A DNA stretch of 64,000 nt from assembly GCA_035048495.1 (NCBI GenBank), contig CM068540.1, positions 4,510,829-4,574,828 on the forward strand. Reading direction: 5' to 3'. The notes under the pieces are model-generated. The model saw only the letters and a program-made list of their open reading frames with translations. It was not told the DNA's origin and searched no databases. A program made the position numbers and the translations under genes. This document shows, in pieces, positions 46,813-60,700 of the stretch. Positions within the stretch are counted from its first letter, which is position 1. Each line of letters opens with the position of its first letter. This DNA comes from Euptelea pleiosperma. Lineage: Eukaryota; Streptophyta; Magnoliopsida; Ranunculales; Eupteleaceae.

Positions 46813-48175
46813 TGTACCAAACTGAAAAAGCGGACAAGGCTTCTTGGCTAGAAGGGGACGCGTGGATTCATAACGTTGATTCAGAGGACGTGGATGCATC
46901 GGCAGTAGGCCTTGGCTAAGGTTGGAAGCTGTATTTACAACGGTGCTGCGTAGGTAACCTTTGTTTCATTTGACTTTTCAGTTTGTGATACTTTCCGTCT
47001 GGACGTGGTCCCGTAGTTTTTCCTTGGCTAAGGTTTCCATGTAAAAATCTCTTGTCTTGTGTGATTGTTTGTTTATATTCCGCAATCTATCTTGATTACA
47101 TCAAACGACAAAAAAAAAATATACCACGGAGGTATATTCGATTTGAGTCGGTTGTGATAATCTTTTATCAAACAACTAAGGCATGCGATTTTGTTCCCCT
47201 ACCATAGACTAGTAAAACTGAGTAGGTATAATTTATTTTAAATACCTAATCAACCCCCCCTTCTAGGTATATTGGATTAAAGAGAACGGATCAGTGAAAT
47301 TTCAGTATTGATCATGGAACTTGGAAATACATCAAAATTGAATTATTATGAGAGTGCAAACCCTAAAAAATGATTTAGGCTATTTTTCTAAACCTTTTAG
47401 CCTTTTAACCTACCTGAATTATACTTCACTAGAAATCCTTTGAACCATTTATAAGAGCCTTTCCTTGTTAAGCCCATTAACCAATAACCCAATCCAGTTA
47501 CGAAGTATAACTCGCGACCCTACTTCTGAGAATGATAGAGAAATAATTAATATGGGTGTACCATGAAACGAAAAGTCAAGAAAGATCGAAAAAAAAGACA
47601 AATGGTTCAAACTGAAAAGAAAGTATGAAAAAGAGCTGAAAACAAATTGAGCAGTCTCAGAAATATCGAGAAAAATAAAAAAATAGGAAAGAAGAAAAAG
47701 AAAAGGATAATGGTGTTACACCCGTAGGAAAATAACAAGAAAATAGAAATATCCTCTCAGAACTTTGAAATCCTGTATCCCCTTATTTCTCTACACCTGA
47801 CCTAAGCCTCATTACAACTCATAAAAGTCCTACTTGATTCTAGGATAACACGATCATAAAATGTGGAAAGTAGAGAAAGAGAAGTTATAGAGTTTGATCT
47901 TACGTTCTCGAGTGAAAAGATATTCCTCCCATGAGATCTTCTACTTCTGAAAATGTCCTTCATTCAAATAAAACATATGTGAGATCTTTGACTCTATATA
48001 TCAATACATCTCCTCACATATAATCTGAGAGAAAAAGAAATAAACCGCTAATGAGTGATTCATTTATGAGAGTTTTACAAGTGAGATTTGAGGTCAAGGC
48101 ATACAATCTCCAAGGTAATCTAGAACTCTTCACTGTCGGATGATGAGAATGTTGAGCACACACACACGCAGAATT
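46813..48175 (+). other. Internal LTR-element sequence between repeats
   Basis: No gene. 47300-48175 is a diverged copy of 41260-42250, consistent with internal element DNA upstream of a 3' repeat. Confidence 0.5.
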
Positions 48176-50740
48176 TGATATTCGCTTAATAGTGCTTATT
48201 TTAAGCCATTATCCTTTAGCGTTATCGCACTCTCCTACGTAAAACTTCCCTATTTATCCACTTTTTTATGTAAAAGTCTCTTTTATTGCGTAGAACACAT
48301 TTTTCTGGATGAAATGGTATATTTGCATGCATTAAACACATTTCTGAAAGTCTAGATATGAAGTCGTTTTGATCGAGTCTCATTACGCGCTTTTCTCTCA
48401 CAGGAAATCCGATCGGGCAATTTTTAAGACTTGCGGACCCACGATCAACCATAGAAGCCTAATATCAAAGCTTAAAGAGCCAACAGGCTATGACTAGAAG
48501 ATACAAGCGAAGTACGGGTCAAGTTAGAGGATCGTAGAAGCAGACCGAGAGCTAAGAGAGAGGCAAAGTTGAAGACCAAGAGATGGACCAAAGTAATTCA
48601 AAGTCGTACCAAAGGACATAAAATGATGGCATACGTGATTGGTGAAGCCAACTGAAGATTACATTGAAGATCAGGGTTCAAGACCTTCCGCCAGCTCTTT
48701 TGCCTTTATTTTCTCTCTCCTCTCTCCTAATTCTCTCTCCTTTCTCTCTCCTTTCTCTTTCATTGTTCCAAACCCTAACATCTAACCCTTATATCATCTC
48801 ATCCTACCATTAGATCCTCAGATCGATCATCCTAACCCTCCAATCTCCATTATCTAACCTTTAATCTCTTCTTCTCTACCTCTATCCCATTTCCCATAGT
48901 TTTTCTACTGTTAGATCTTCTATCGGACCGTTGGGTCTCTCTAGATCTAACGGTCCTCCTATCTGGGCCATCCACTCTCTCATGACCCATTATCCTACTG
49001 ACCCACTAGCCGACATGTAGCATGCTCAGTATTGGCCCAAAAGTCCACTATCCTATGGCCTATCCATTAACGGGCCACGGTTTATCCATAACCCATGGCC
49101 CGACACCATTTCTTGGACTGACCACTCACTTACCTAGCCATAAGCCTGTTTGCCATTTAAAACGCACGGATTTTCAAAAGCCCATGCCCTTAAGAGTGGC
49201 CCACGGCCTTTACAAACATCAAGCCCAAAGCCTAACCTATTGACCTAGGGCTTCATCTCATATCTGACAGCCATCATCCCAATTAATCCTCTCACTTAAC
49301 CCACTTCATTCCTAAAGGCCCACTGCTTTAATAAGCCCATAGACCTCTTCCACAGCCCATTAGTAAGGAGGAATAAGTCTCCCTTATTCAAGAAAGGATA
49401 GAGTCTCCCCATTTTTCAAAACCGTGAGATTCTAAAATCTCTCCCACGACTCTTCCCTTTCTCTCTAAAAGAGTCTCTCGACTCTCATACCTAAAAAGAG
49501 GGAGTTCCCTGACTTCACCCTCGCTTGGACACAAACTAGGGAGGAGCCTTGGGCTCCTCCTGGCCACCAGCAACTCCGACCAGCAACCACTTTGTTCCAC
49601 CACTATGCTGCCTTGCAGATCATCCTCCTCAACGTTGCTAACAGACCTTGTCCTCCATGAAACTTGCATCTCCACACTGCTGGTGCATTTCTGCTACTCC
49701 CTCCACCTGAAACACTGGCCAGCACCACACCTAAGTTGCAGGCCGTGCACCCTTGCTGCCACGAACTTGCAACACTAGTAAAAGCCCCATCCTCTTCTCC
49801 TCCTTTTTGTTCTTCGTTATCTTCTTCTCCCTTGTTGAACGCAGATCTACTCCCTCCATCAACACCACCGCCGTCACCATCCTCTTCACCACCATCATCT
49901 TCTTCTTCTCAGGCCACCCGCACTGTGCTCCTCCTCCACCTGCTACATGCAACCCTCTTGCTCCAAACCGTTGCTTGTATGCAACCCAGTGACCACCGAG
50001 TACCTCCCTCAGTGCTTCTCTCCTTCTCCAACAGCCAAAAAAGTTGCACACCTGCAACTTTCGGCCACCTGTTGGTGTTTTCTCTCCACCTCCTCAAATC
50101 TCTACCTTCTTCTTCTTCTTCTCCTCCGCCTTCACTTTGAGATTCAGATCTGCAACACTGAGTTGCAGACCTGAAATTCCACAGGTGCTGCCTATCCAAG
50201 AACTCCTCCTCCCGTGCAACTCCTTCCCCACATAGCTGCGGGCTCCGCCCCATTTTCTCCACCATGCCAGATCAACACCTCCACCTTGCTGGTCTACGTC
50301 TGCAACCACCTCAGCGTCCATGCATTTGAGTTGCAGCGTCTGCAACTCCCACGCTCCTCTCCACTTCACCTCACGCTCCTACCTCAGCCACCACACCTAC
50401 AAGTGCCAACGGGTTCTGGTCTGTACCTCAACCGGATCAAACAACCTGAAACCGTCTTTTCTTCCACCATCGTTAGCATCCAGCATTTCCCTCCTACGCC
50501 CTGCAACATGGGAGACCATGTGCAGGTTTCTCATCCTCTCGGGCTTCTCCCAACACCTGCAACTTGTCATGGTTTGCTGCCCCCACAACCAGTCTGGGTT
50601 TCTCCATCTTCACCTTCTTCTTCTTGAGAAGACCAACAACCCATGGTTGATGCACCAGTGTTCCACCATGACGTTGCCTTCCACCTCTATGTCAACACTA
50701 GCAACCCTTCCTTGGCTGGCCGCACAACAGATGTGCAAAC
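48176..50740 (+). repeat. LTR-like repeat F3
   Basis: Begins TGATATTCGCTTAATAGTGC. It contains a tRNA-like module with a perfect B box, CT-rich tracts and TTGCAACT-rich low-complexity sequence (49600-50700). It ends where an inverted copy begins at 50741. Confidence 0.65.
48631..48685 (+). other. tRNA-like Pol III module in repeat F3
   Basis: ATACGTGATTGGTGAAGC, 27 bases, then GGTTCAAGACC (exact match to GGTTCRANNCC), with CTCTTTTGCC 10 bases downstream. Confidence 0.55.
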
Positions 50741-51415
50741 TGAAATTAGGGTTTTTCTGCGTCGTTGGTTACGAAAATCCTAAAGTTCAATAATATTTGT
50801 AATTTCTCCGAATTGGTTCACTTAATCTACAAAAATATAGACTTGCACAATGGCTCATGTTGGATATCGTCCGCACTTAGGGTTAGGGCAAATAAAGACA
50901 AATGAATAGAAATTTGCTTAAAATGATGGAAGAGGTGAGAATGGTGGAAAATGTGATTTTAAAACATAGTTGGGGATTTTTAGTGAGAGAAAATGCTGCA
51001 AATTTCAAGAATCACAAAGAACATTAATCAAATAAGAAATTGCACAATAACCATTAAATTAATTAAAAATTCTTTATTACAATCAATTGAAATTTGAACA
51101 AAATGAAAATGCATAATTAACTATGCTAGAAAGCGATTAGAGAAGCTAGAGAGAGATAAATTAAGAGAGAGAAAATGATTTTAGAGAGAGAATATGGTTT
51201 AGAGAGAGAAAATAAAAAGATGAGAGAAGATTGATTAACTTACCATGATACATTAACCTTGGTTGTGATAGATGGGCATTTCATTCTGATTGGTGCATGG
51301 AGAGGTGCACTATGGTGCAAGGAGGTGGATGCAAGGTGCAAGTTTCTGCACCTCAACGCATCAAGGGAGAGGGAGATCAAGGGCAGCACGCAAGGTGGAG
51401 TAAATAGTGGGGTTG
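50741..51415 (-). repeat. LTR-like repeat, inverted 3' fragment
   Basis: On the - strand it ends AAAAACCCTAATTTCA. The GTGCGGACGATATCCAACAT segment matches the 3' part of the forward copies. Confidence 0.6.
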
Positions 51416-54232
51416 TGAAACTAGGGTTTTTCCACGTCGTTGGTTACGAAAACCCTAGAGTCAACGAGATTTGTAATTGATCCGGATTTTAATCCTGCAA
51501 AATATAAACTTTTGCATAGGGATTCGTGTCCGATGTCGATCCATACTCGGGGTTAGTTTGCACAAAATTAGAACATGAAATGAGAGATTTTTCTTAAAAA
51601 TTGTTAAAAATCGAAGAATGGAATGGTGAAAATGGTGATAGATGCGCAATTTTAAAACTTGCTTTGATGATTCTTAGAGAGAGAATTTTACCGCACACAA
51701 AAGATCATAAGGTTAAAAGAACTTAAGAACTGCAAAAATTCCACTTTTATTGATAACTAAAGGTTCCTTACAAACATCAAACAAATAAAGCAAACCTAAC
51801 TAGAAAGCAAATAAGCACTTAAAGGGACTAATCTAGAGAGGGAAATAAGAGAGATGAGAGAGAAAGTGTAGAGAGAGAAGGAGAGAAATCTAGAGAGAGA
51901 AGGGGTTTTAGAGAGAGATTTCTAGAGAAAGGAAGTTACCTTGGGACACTTACCGAAGATTTGCATCGGCCAAGGCTAATGTTGGAGAGAATGGCCTTAG
52001 AAGAGTTGGCTAAAAGGAGTGATCCAAGTGGTGATGAATTCGTGGTGGCCGAGATTGTAGTGGCCAAAAAGAGGTGGTAAGGTGGGGCAAAAGAAGGAGG
52101 CGTTGCTGGTACAAAACGGTTGAAGGCGCTGCACCCTTCTTTACTCACCACGAGGTGATCAGTCCGTGAGGACATGGATGGTGCAACGGCCAGCAGGTGG
52201 TGATGATTATGGAGGTGGAGGGCAGACCAATCTAAGGAGAAGAGCCTCACGGCTTCTTCATCCCTTCTTTCTTCTTCTTATTCTCTTCTCTTTTTTTTTC
52301 TGTTTCGATGAAGAAGAAGAGCGAGGCGACTAGGAGATGAGGTGCAAGATGGGTTCTGGTTCTAGTTGCAACCGGTGGAGAACACCAGAGAAGATGGTGA
52401 AACACGGTCTACAAGTTGGAGTTGCAGACATGGTGCTTCCAGCAAGGAGAGGAGGCGGTTTGGCAGCCCTCAATGTCCTCACCTCGAGTTGCAGTGGTGG
52501 AGAGACATTGAGAGGAGAAGATGCAGGAGGCACCAGTGGGCAGCAGGTTCCAGGCGGCGGCATTAATGGAGGGGGCGCTACTGGTGTTGGTTGGATGTGG
52601 TGGTGCACCGGTGGTGAAGCAAGTGATGGAGAGGGGAGGCTTTCAACAGTTTGAGGGGGTGGTTCACCGGACTGTGGAGTTTTCGGTGAACCACTTGCAG
52701 GTGGGGCGAGTTGGGCATGCACCAGCAGCAAGAAGGCAGCAAGAAGGCGCCTCCTCCTTCTTTCTCTTCTCTATTCTCTTCTTCTTTTTCCCTTTTTTTT
52801 GTGCTAGTTTTCCTCTCTTGTGAGGGTCGGCTGAGAGAGAAAGAGAGGGGCAGAACGTGAAGGAGATGGAGAAGAGAGGAATGGAGGAAAGATGGGGGCG
52901 GTAATGGAAGAGATAGATGAGAACGTGGAGAGGGTTCCTCCCCTCTTTGGAGTGATGGCTCAAGTAAGTGAGAAGAGATTAAGGGTTTTTTTTTTTTTTT
53001 TTGGGAGAGGACCCTTGAGATGAACGGGAAAGAGAGAATATATAAGGATGATGTGGTGCTCTTGGCCACTTGTTGTGGGTGCCGTAGGTTGAGATATGTG
53101 GGGTGAGATGTATGTGGGCATTACACCCTCCTTTCCATAATGAATTTCTTTCAATTCTTTATTTTGGACTGTTTGGATTGGCAACTAAGGTCTAGTTGGT
53201 CTACTATCTCAACAACTTAATCACCATCGTCCTTCTCTTTCAATGCATGGCAGTCCATGCACCTTAGTTGCCAAAAATTAAGTCAGCAACTTAATTTTCC
53301 ACTTTCGTTCTTGAATGCCTCCTTTATTTACCATGGCCCATCCCGCAACAAACTTTCATAACTTTACTTCCGAAGCCACCCATGTTTTCAAGCTGTTTTC
53401 CTTGTAGGAATATACGCCAACCACTCAAGCTGTCAACACCCTCAACTTGAGGACGGTCCAGCCATCGTTAGAGTGCTGATCTCCTTTCCATGATTCTTAC
53501 AACTAGAACTTCCCCTTTTATACTTCGATATCGTTCTTGCATTCCCTAAAACCACATCAGATAAATGTCACCACGTCAATGGCCTTGGCCACCACAGATT
53601 CAAGATGTATTTTGCTGGCCCATTTTTGAAGTCCCGAAGAACATGCTAGTCATTCCAATTACCATAGTACAACAATCTTGCTGCCCCCTCCGGTTTAGCA
53701 CTTAGTTTCGCCATTCATCATGGCCCACGATCTTGGTGGAGTGGCCTACTGAAATTGACATTGTGGTTTAGATTTGGGCTTGATGTACAACGGGCTTTAG
53801 GCGTTAGTTGGATATTAAGCTCTTGGACTTGAACTTAGGCATTCTCCTTAGGGCCCCGAATTTGATCACCTCATCATCATAACGATTTGTGCCTTAAAGT
53901 GCGGAATTGTGGTCCACATCTTGGGTTGTATCTTGATATCATGGTATGTTGCTCTTTTTAAGCTTGTTATTGGGCTTTGATGATAGATCGTGGGCCCGCA
54001 AGTCTCGAGAATTGTCAGATCGGGTTTCCTGCAATAACGAAAAGCACATAATGAGACTTAATCAGAAAGGCTTTATATCTAGACTTCTGAAAATGTGTTT
54101 AATTCATGCAAATATATCATTTCGTCTAGAAAAGTGTGTTCTACGCAATAGAAGAAACTCTTATGTAGAAAAATGGATAAATAGAGTAGTTTTACGTAGG
54201 AGAGTGTGATAAGCACTTTTGAGCGAATATCA
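51416..54232 (-). repeat. LTR-like repeat R1 (inverted)
   Basis: On the - strand it starts TGATATTCGCTCAAAAGTGC and ends AAAAACCCTAGTTTCA, 2.82 kb. The middle differs from F copies and lacks the tRNA-like module. Frames at 52330-53070 are Pro/Ser or Lys/Glu low-complexity shadows. Confidence 0.65.
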
Positions 54233-56346
54233 GGTTGCTGTTGTTGGCTGGTTCGGTCAGCCACTTGGTGAAGGTAGGAGCAGTCCACGTGGCTAGTGGT
54301 ACGTGTGGAGAATCAACACTAGTGGAGAAGGTGGCGTGCAAAGAAAACGGCAACAATGGAGTTGCAGGTCTGACCTTTGGAGAAGGAAATCTTGCCTGAA
54401 GAGAAGGTAGCAGGCGATGGGAAGAATGTGAAGAGGTGTTGGTTTTTTAAGGGAAGGATGAGAGAATGTTAGCTGGTTTGGCCAGCAGCTATAGAGGATG
54501 GAATGGCCAGGATCGACCAGTCACGCGATGAAGAAGATGAAGAAAATGAGGAAGATGCATTGATGTGCTGCAAGGACGTGCAACAAGTGAAGATGAGGAG
54601 AGAAGGTTCGTCCGGCTATATGTGCTCAATGGTAGGAGGAGCAACCCATGGGAGGGGATCCACAAGATGCCCATGGAGTTGCTTGTTCGTGAAAAATGAA
54701 TGGATGAAGCCGGTTTGCAAGTGTTGCAGACCGTGAGTGGTAGAGAAAGGGAGGAGGAGGAGACAGATGAGTTGTAGATGGAGCTAGGGAGGAGGAGACA
54801 GAGACAACAGTTGCAGGCTGTGCAACTGTATGATCGGCCGGAGTTGCAGGTAGCAACTCCAGGGATGGAGAAATCAAAGAAGAACAAGAAGAACAAGAAC
54901 AAGAAGAAGAAGAAGAAGAAGGAGAAGGAGAAGAACTCACCAGATCTGGAAGTAGCAAGGAGGATGCAGCATCAAGGAGGACCTGCTAGTGCGTCGGCAT
55001 TAATGGAGCTCGCCGGAGTTGTAGCTTGCAACTCCAGCAAAGAAGAAGAGAAGGGTAGGGCTACTTTAGAAGCTTGCTGGAGAAGGGGTGGTAGCTAGTG
55101 GCTATAGTGGTGCATGAGCAGCATGTTGAGGGGGATTACATGGGTGCTGGTTGTCCTCACAGTAGTGATTGCCTGTCCGCCGGAAAAGAAGATAAACAAG
55201 AAGTCGTGGATGGCTTGAAGATGGAAGAGATTGTGATTGTTGCAGGTGGTGAAGCACAACAACGTGGTTGCTTGTTGGTGGTCGCCGAAATTGCAAGCAA
55301 CTCCGATAAAGTATGAAGAAGAAGAAGAAGTGGTGGCCGGAGTTGCAAACCGCAGGGAAAGAAGAAGGTGGAGGAGAAGGGGGGAGAAAGAAAGAAACGT
55401 GGGGGAGGGAACCACCCGTGAAGAGAAGGTGGATATCTTTTTATGGAATTGTGAGATGTGGTTGAGATCCACCTTGAAAGGGGGAATAGGTTAGATTGAA
55501 ACTGTCTATGCGTTATGAGTGTGCATGGGCCACTCATGTTAATAGTCCGTGGGTCAATCATGAATAGCCCGTGGGCCTATTTGGAGTCCAAGGAAGTAGA
55601 GAGATTTGAATGTGGGCCAATCTTTGACGGGTTATAAGTGACACATGGAGACATGAGGTGGCAATGGAGTGGGTCCATTCTTGGGACATGGCTATGGGCC
55701 ATGGTGATAGTGCATGGGCATGGGTCATGGGTCGTGGGTATGGGTCATGGCTCATGGCTCATGGCTCATGGGCCAAAATAGATACAGAGAGAAATAAGAG
55801 AGATGTGAGAAAAATATAAAAATAATAACATTTGAGGGTTTTGAACCCTGGTCTTCTTTATTCTCTTGTCCACTCCACCAATTAGTCAAACTTATCCTTT
55901 GATGTCAATTGGTGTAGCCTTTAACACCTTAGTCCTTCTCTTGGTCTCCAGCTATTCTTCTCTCTTAATCCTTGTTTCGGCTCTACGATCCTCTAGCTTT
56001 GCCCGTACATGGCTTCTATCTTTTTATCCTATCCTGTTGGCTCTTTAAGCTTTGATAGAAGTCTTTTGTGGTTAATAGTGGGCCCGTCAGTCCTTGAGAA
56101 TCGCCCGATAGGGTCTCCTACAAGTGAAAAAGCGCGTAATGAGATTCAACTAAAACAGCTTGATACTGGACTATCCGAAATACGTATATTTCATGCAAAT
56201 AGTCGATTTTTGTCTGAAGAATGCGTTGTACGGAATGGAAGAAACTCTTATATGGAAAAGTTGACGAAAAGACAAGTTTTACGTAGGAGAATGCGACATC
56301 GCTATAAGGATAATGGCTTAAAATAATCACTTTTGAGCAAATATCA
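54233..56346 (-). repeat. LTR-like repeat R2 (inverted, truncated)
   Basis: On the - strand it starts TGATATTTGCTCAAAAGTGA and follows F1 closely, including the CCCATGA-type minisatellite (55690-55775). It has AAG repeats near 54898-54922 and ends against R1. Confidence 0.65.
55837..55890 (-). other. tRNA-like Pol III module in repeat R2
   Basis: On the - strand TTTGACTAATTGGTGGAGT, 25 bases, then GGTTCAAAACC. A T run follows about 15 bases later. It is two bases shorter than the other copies. Confidence 0.5.
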
Positions 56347-57506
56347 CAAACCAGCAACCATGATCTTCCTCCTTGCTGGTTCGGCCATTCCCATGGCACA
56401 TCATATGGACAGCACATTCTTAGCCATCTTCATGATGATCCTTCTCCATGCTTGAACCTTGGCCAGAGTGTCACAATCACCTGCGTATTCCGATCCCCGA
56501 TCTCACCTTTGGTAAGTATTTGAGGTACTTTCTCTCTCTTCTTCTCCTTTCTCTCTCTAAAATTTGCTTTTCTCCCTAGAATTCTACTTTCTCTCTTTAG
56601 ATCTCCTTTCTCTCTCTAAACGACATGGAGGGGACGTGACATCCCTAATTCCATGTTCTCTATCTACTTTCTATCTCTAAGTCTATTTTCTCTCTTTAGA
56701 TCCTCACTACTTTCTCAGTCGATCGCCTCTTCACTTGGCCGACTCCTTTCGACGAATGAAAATGTGAGCTTCTTAGGGCACATCACCGTACATTATTTGC
56801 TAATTCACATCTACTTTGTCAGCTGGTAAGATCGGATATGAATTACCACGATTGAGCAGCATTCCATGAAATTTGGACGGTCCTCTTCTTGATCGGTAGC
56901 GCCTTAGCTCCAAAGGTCATGGGATGCTTCTCTGTCAAAACCCTTCTCTTCATTGAAGCATTTATTGAAGTCTTAAATGATCCTCTCCTTAATCGGTAGC
57001 GCCCTTAGCTCCGAGATCTCAATGGACGTTTCTTTCCCTTATCCCTTCTCTTGATTGAAGCTTTCATCGAAGTCTTGGACGATCCTCTTCTTGATCGGTA
57101 GTGCCCTTAGCTCTGAGATTTCAATGGACGTTTCTTTCCCTTACCTCTTCATCTCTCAATCCTTTACATGCTTTCTTACATTCTTTTTTTATTTCTGTTA
57201 TTTTGATTTATATACGTACTCTTTGATGATTAATGAAGTTGATTTTGATATTTTGGTGTTCTGAACCTCAAATGAATATTGTTTTTAAATCGACTCGCCC
57301 TTCTCATCTTTCCACAATTCTTATTTCTCTTTGTATATTATTTGTCAGTTTTAATCCTTTATTGCGCTAATTCACATCGAGTGCGGATCGACATCCGACA
57401 CATACTGCTATACAAGTTTACATTTTGCAGGCTTAGAATCGGATTCTATAAATATTGTTGAAGTTAGGGTTTCGAATTGACGACACAAAAAAACCATACT
57501 TTCAGA
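56347..57506 (+). repeat. LTR-like repeat, 3' part, forward
   Basis: Aligns with 59990-61007: TGTGAGCTTCTTAGGGCACA, GATCGGTAGCGCC and a CATACTTTCA end. With 57724-61007 it could form the two repeats of one element with a 217-base internal region. Confidence 0.65.
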
Positions 57507-57723
57507 ATCTGACTATTCTAAGTCATGATTATCAATCTGTAGTCTTGTCAAAACTTCCTAACTATCTGCTAGCTTGTAACTGTTTTTGCATCCATATGAT
57601 AATTTGACGAACGGTGTTTTCATTAAGCTAATATGAAAAAATGTGCAGCATGTACAGAGCCCTTTTAAGCTCATTTATTTCGCACCAATTGCCAAGGATT
57701 GTCAATATGCTGGTTGAGGGTTG
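57507..57723 (+). other. Short internal region with polypurine tract
   Basis: GCACCAATTGCCAAGG to GGTTGAGGGTTG directly precedes TGATATTCGC, as at 42430-42497. No primer binding site recognised after 57506. Confidence 0.5.
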
Positions 57724-60700
57724 TGATATTCGCTTAAAATGCTTATTTTAAGCCATTATCCGTTAGTGTTGTCGCACGCTCTTATGTAAAACTTTCTTAT
57801 TTATCCACTTTTCTACGTAAGAATCTCTTTCATTACATAGAACACACTTTTCTAGACGAAATGGTATATTTGCATGCATTAAACACCTTTCTGGAAGTCT
57901 AGATATGAAGCCGTTTTGATCAAGTCTCATTATGCGCTTTTCTCTCACAGAAAATCTGATCAGGCGATTCTCGAGACTTACGGGCCCACGATTAACCATA
58001 GAAGCCTACTATCAAAGCTTAAGGAGCCAACAAGCTAAGATAAGAAGATAGAAGCCAAATACAGGCAAAGCCAAGGGATCACAGAGCCAGCCCAAAAAAC
58101 CAAGAGAGAGGCAAAGCTGAAGACCAAGAGACATACCAAAGTGATTCAAAGCTGCAACAAATGACATAAAATGACGACTTATGTGATTGTAGAGCGTACC
58201 GAAGTCTATGTTGAAGATCAGGGTTCAAGACCCTCCGCTAGCTCTTTTGCCTTTATTTTATATTATTTTCTCTCTCCTCTCTTCTAATTCTCTATCCTCT
58301 CTCTCCATCTCTCTAGACTCTAAAATCTAACCCTTAGATCATCTCATTTCAGATCAATTATCCTAACCCTCCAATTTTCATCATTTACCCTCTGATCTCC
58401 TCTCCTCTATCTCTATCCCATCTCCCATAGTTTTTTCCACTATTAGATCTTCCATCGGACCGATAGACAATCCATCGGACTGTTAAATCTCTCTAGATCT
58501 GACGGTTCACCCATCTCGGGCTCGACCCAATCATCTATGGTCCACCTTCATTCCTCTCATATCCTTACCCTAACCCTAACCATTCCGAGAGATTAATAAA
58601 TAAATTAAAATAAAACAAAAAGCAATACAAGGAAGCCCACGACCTCATTGGAATTTCCTTTCTCAAAATAATTGTCGACCGATTAAAACCTCATATCATC
58701 CAATGGTCCTAATTCCATCATCTTATGGGCCCTTATGGCCTTAGTGGTCTACAATTCCAAGTGGCCTACAAGCAAATTGGAAGCCCAATGCCTTCACTCA
58801 CTAACTTAGGCCCAACTCAAGCCCACATCATGAATGTGAGAGAATTGGTCTTCCTTGACCGTTTCTCTCTCTTCATTCCATGAATTCCCTATCTCAGCCC
58901 TCTAATCTCTCAACTATCTCCCCCATGTATTCTAACTAACCCATCTCTCTCTCGTTGGCTACAGGTAGGGAAGGAGCCTTGGGCTCCTCCCCATCACCAC
59001 TGTGCCCACCATCTACAACTCCTTGGACGTCTAGTAGATCTTCTCCAACCTACAAAAACTGGTCGGTTCTCCCCTCTCCTTTTCGGCCACCAACAAACTA
59101 GCCACTGCACATTACTTGTCCTCCCTTCTTCCTTCTCTTTGCAAGCAACCACGGTGTTGTTCGTCCTTGTTGGGCGGTCTTCCTTGCTGGGTAGTGCACC
59201 AGCATCCTCCTTCCTCCATCTTCCTTCACCATGGGCCAAGACCCTTCTCACCTTACCAGCCACCGTTTCCAAAATAGTGTGCTACCGCCTACATCCCCCC
59301 ATGAAAAGCTCCATCGTGGACTACAACGCGGGCATGAGGCGGTCTCCTTCTTTTCTTCTTCTCCATTTTACGACCAGCTCATCCAGCACGTTTGCAATCT
59401 CACTTGTAGCCCCACAGCAACGACTCGCCACCTTCCTCCATTAGAGCCGCCACCTAGCTGCCCAAAAGCACCACCGCTGTGGTGTTCTTTCTCCTCCATG
59501 CTAAACACCACCATTCATCATGTTGTTGCGTCTTGCAACCAAGCCACCACATCAGCACATGTGCTTATCCCTCTCCATCAACCACTACAGCAGTGCCTCA
59601 CTATTGAGGAAGCCTCTAGTTGCAGGTCTGCAACACTTTCTTTGACTTGTAACTCACCACCGAACCACCCTCTCAGCCCCATGGCCACCTCAGTCACATC
59701 TTCTTCACATTGCTGCCCCTCCCTTTGGCATCAACGTCTTCACCAGTTCCTTCTACATGCTGCACAGCAGCCAGCAGCATCATCTTCACCAATCGGGGTG
59801 AATCTCCTTACTGCCTTGCCGATTCACCACAAGGATAGCACCCTTGTGCTCCACATGGAAGCACCCCAACCAACCTCTCTATGCATGTGCATCACATGTG
59901 ACTCTCTTTACCTCTTGGACATGGCCAGCATTTGGAGCACCTGATCTTTTCTCTCCGGGCAACACCCTCAACATCACCGTCCTTGAGCCACTCTCTTCTC
60001 CGGCAATCTCCTTGCCACCATGGCAGCCACTATCTCAAGTGCACCACTGACATACATGCATGGTCCATTCTCATGGTTGATCCACTTCTCCATTGGCCGA
60101 TCTCACTCCTGGTAAGTCTCAAGATGTACTTTCTCTCTCTAGGATTTCTCCTCTCTAGAAATCTTAATTTCTCTCTCTACATTTCACTTTCTCTGTTTAG
60201 ATCTCTCTTTCATCTTCTTTCTCAAAACTCCTTTTCTCTCTCTACCTTCCACTCTCTCTAGAACTCTCTTTCTCTCTCTCTCTCTCTAGAGTTAGATTTC
60301 TCTCTACATTTCTCAGGCCGATTGCTTCTTCACTTGGCCAACTCCTCTCGACAAGTGAAAATGTGAGCTTCTTAGGGCACATCATCGTACATTATTTGCC
60401 AATTCACATCTACCTTGTCGGCCGGTAAGATCCGATGTGAATAATCACGATTGAGCAACATTCCATGAAACTTGAACGATCATCTTCTTAATCGGTAGCA
60501 TCTTAGCTCTGAGGATTATGGGATGCTTCTCTGTCAAAACCCTTCTCTTGATTGAACCATTCATCGAAATCTTGGATGATCGTCTTTTTGATCGGTAGCG
60601 CCCTCAGTTCTGAGATCTCAATGGATGTCTCTTTCCCTTACTCCTTCTCTCAACCCTTTACATGTTTTTTAGAATAGATTTATCTGTTTCTTTACTTCTG

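Noticed and set aside
49388..55561. Many open frames of 60-160 codons on both strands (for example 49664-50140, 52578-53069, 54778-55098, 55157-55561)
   Set aside because: They arise from CT/AG-rich and GTTGCAG-rich sequence with few stop triplets. No domain or splice structure is visible.
42569..57999. A frame of about 70-75 codons (NEIxL, HANxxF, CVLRN, EKW motifs) is open in several TGATATTCGC repeat copies (42569-42772 -, 48222-48452 -, 53946-54209 +, 56009-56326 +, 57763-57999 -)
   Set aside because: Differences between copies are mostly amino-acid changing, and the 53990 copy has a length change that shifts the frame. This is shared ancestry of a repeat, not coding constraint.
59231..59944. 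237-codon open frame, the longest in the right half
   Set aside because: His/Pro/Ser/Thr-rich low-complexity translation inside LTR-like repeat F4, with overlapping frames equally open and no equivalent in other copies.
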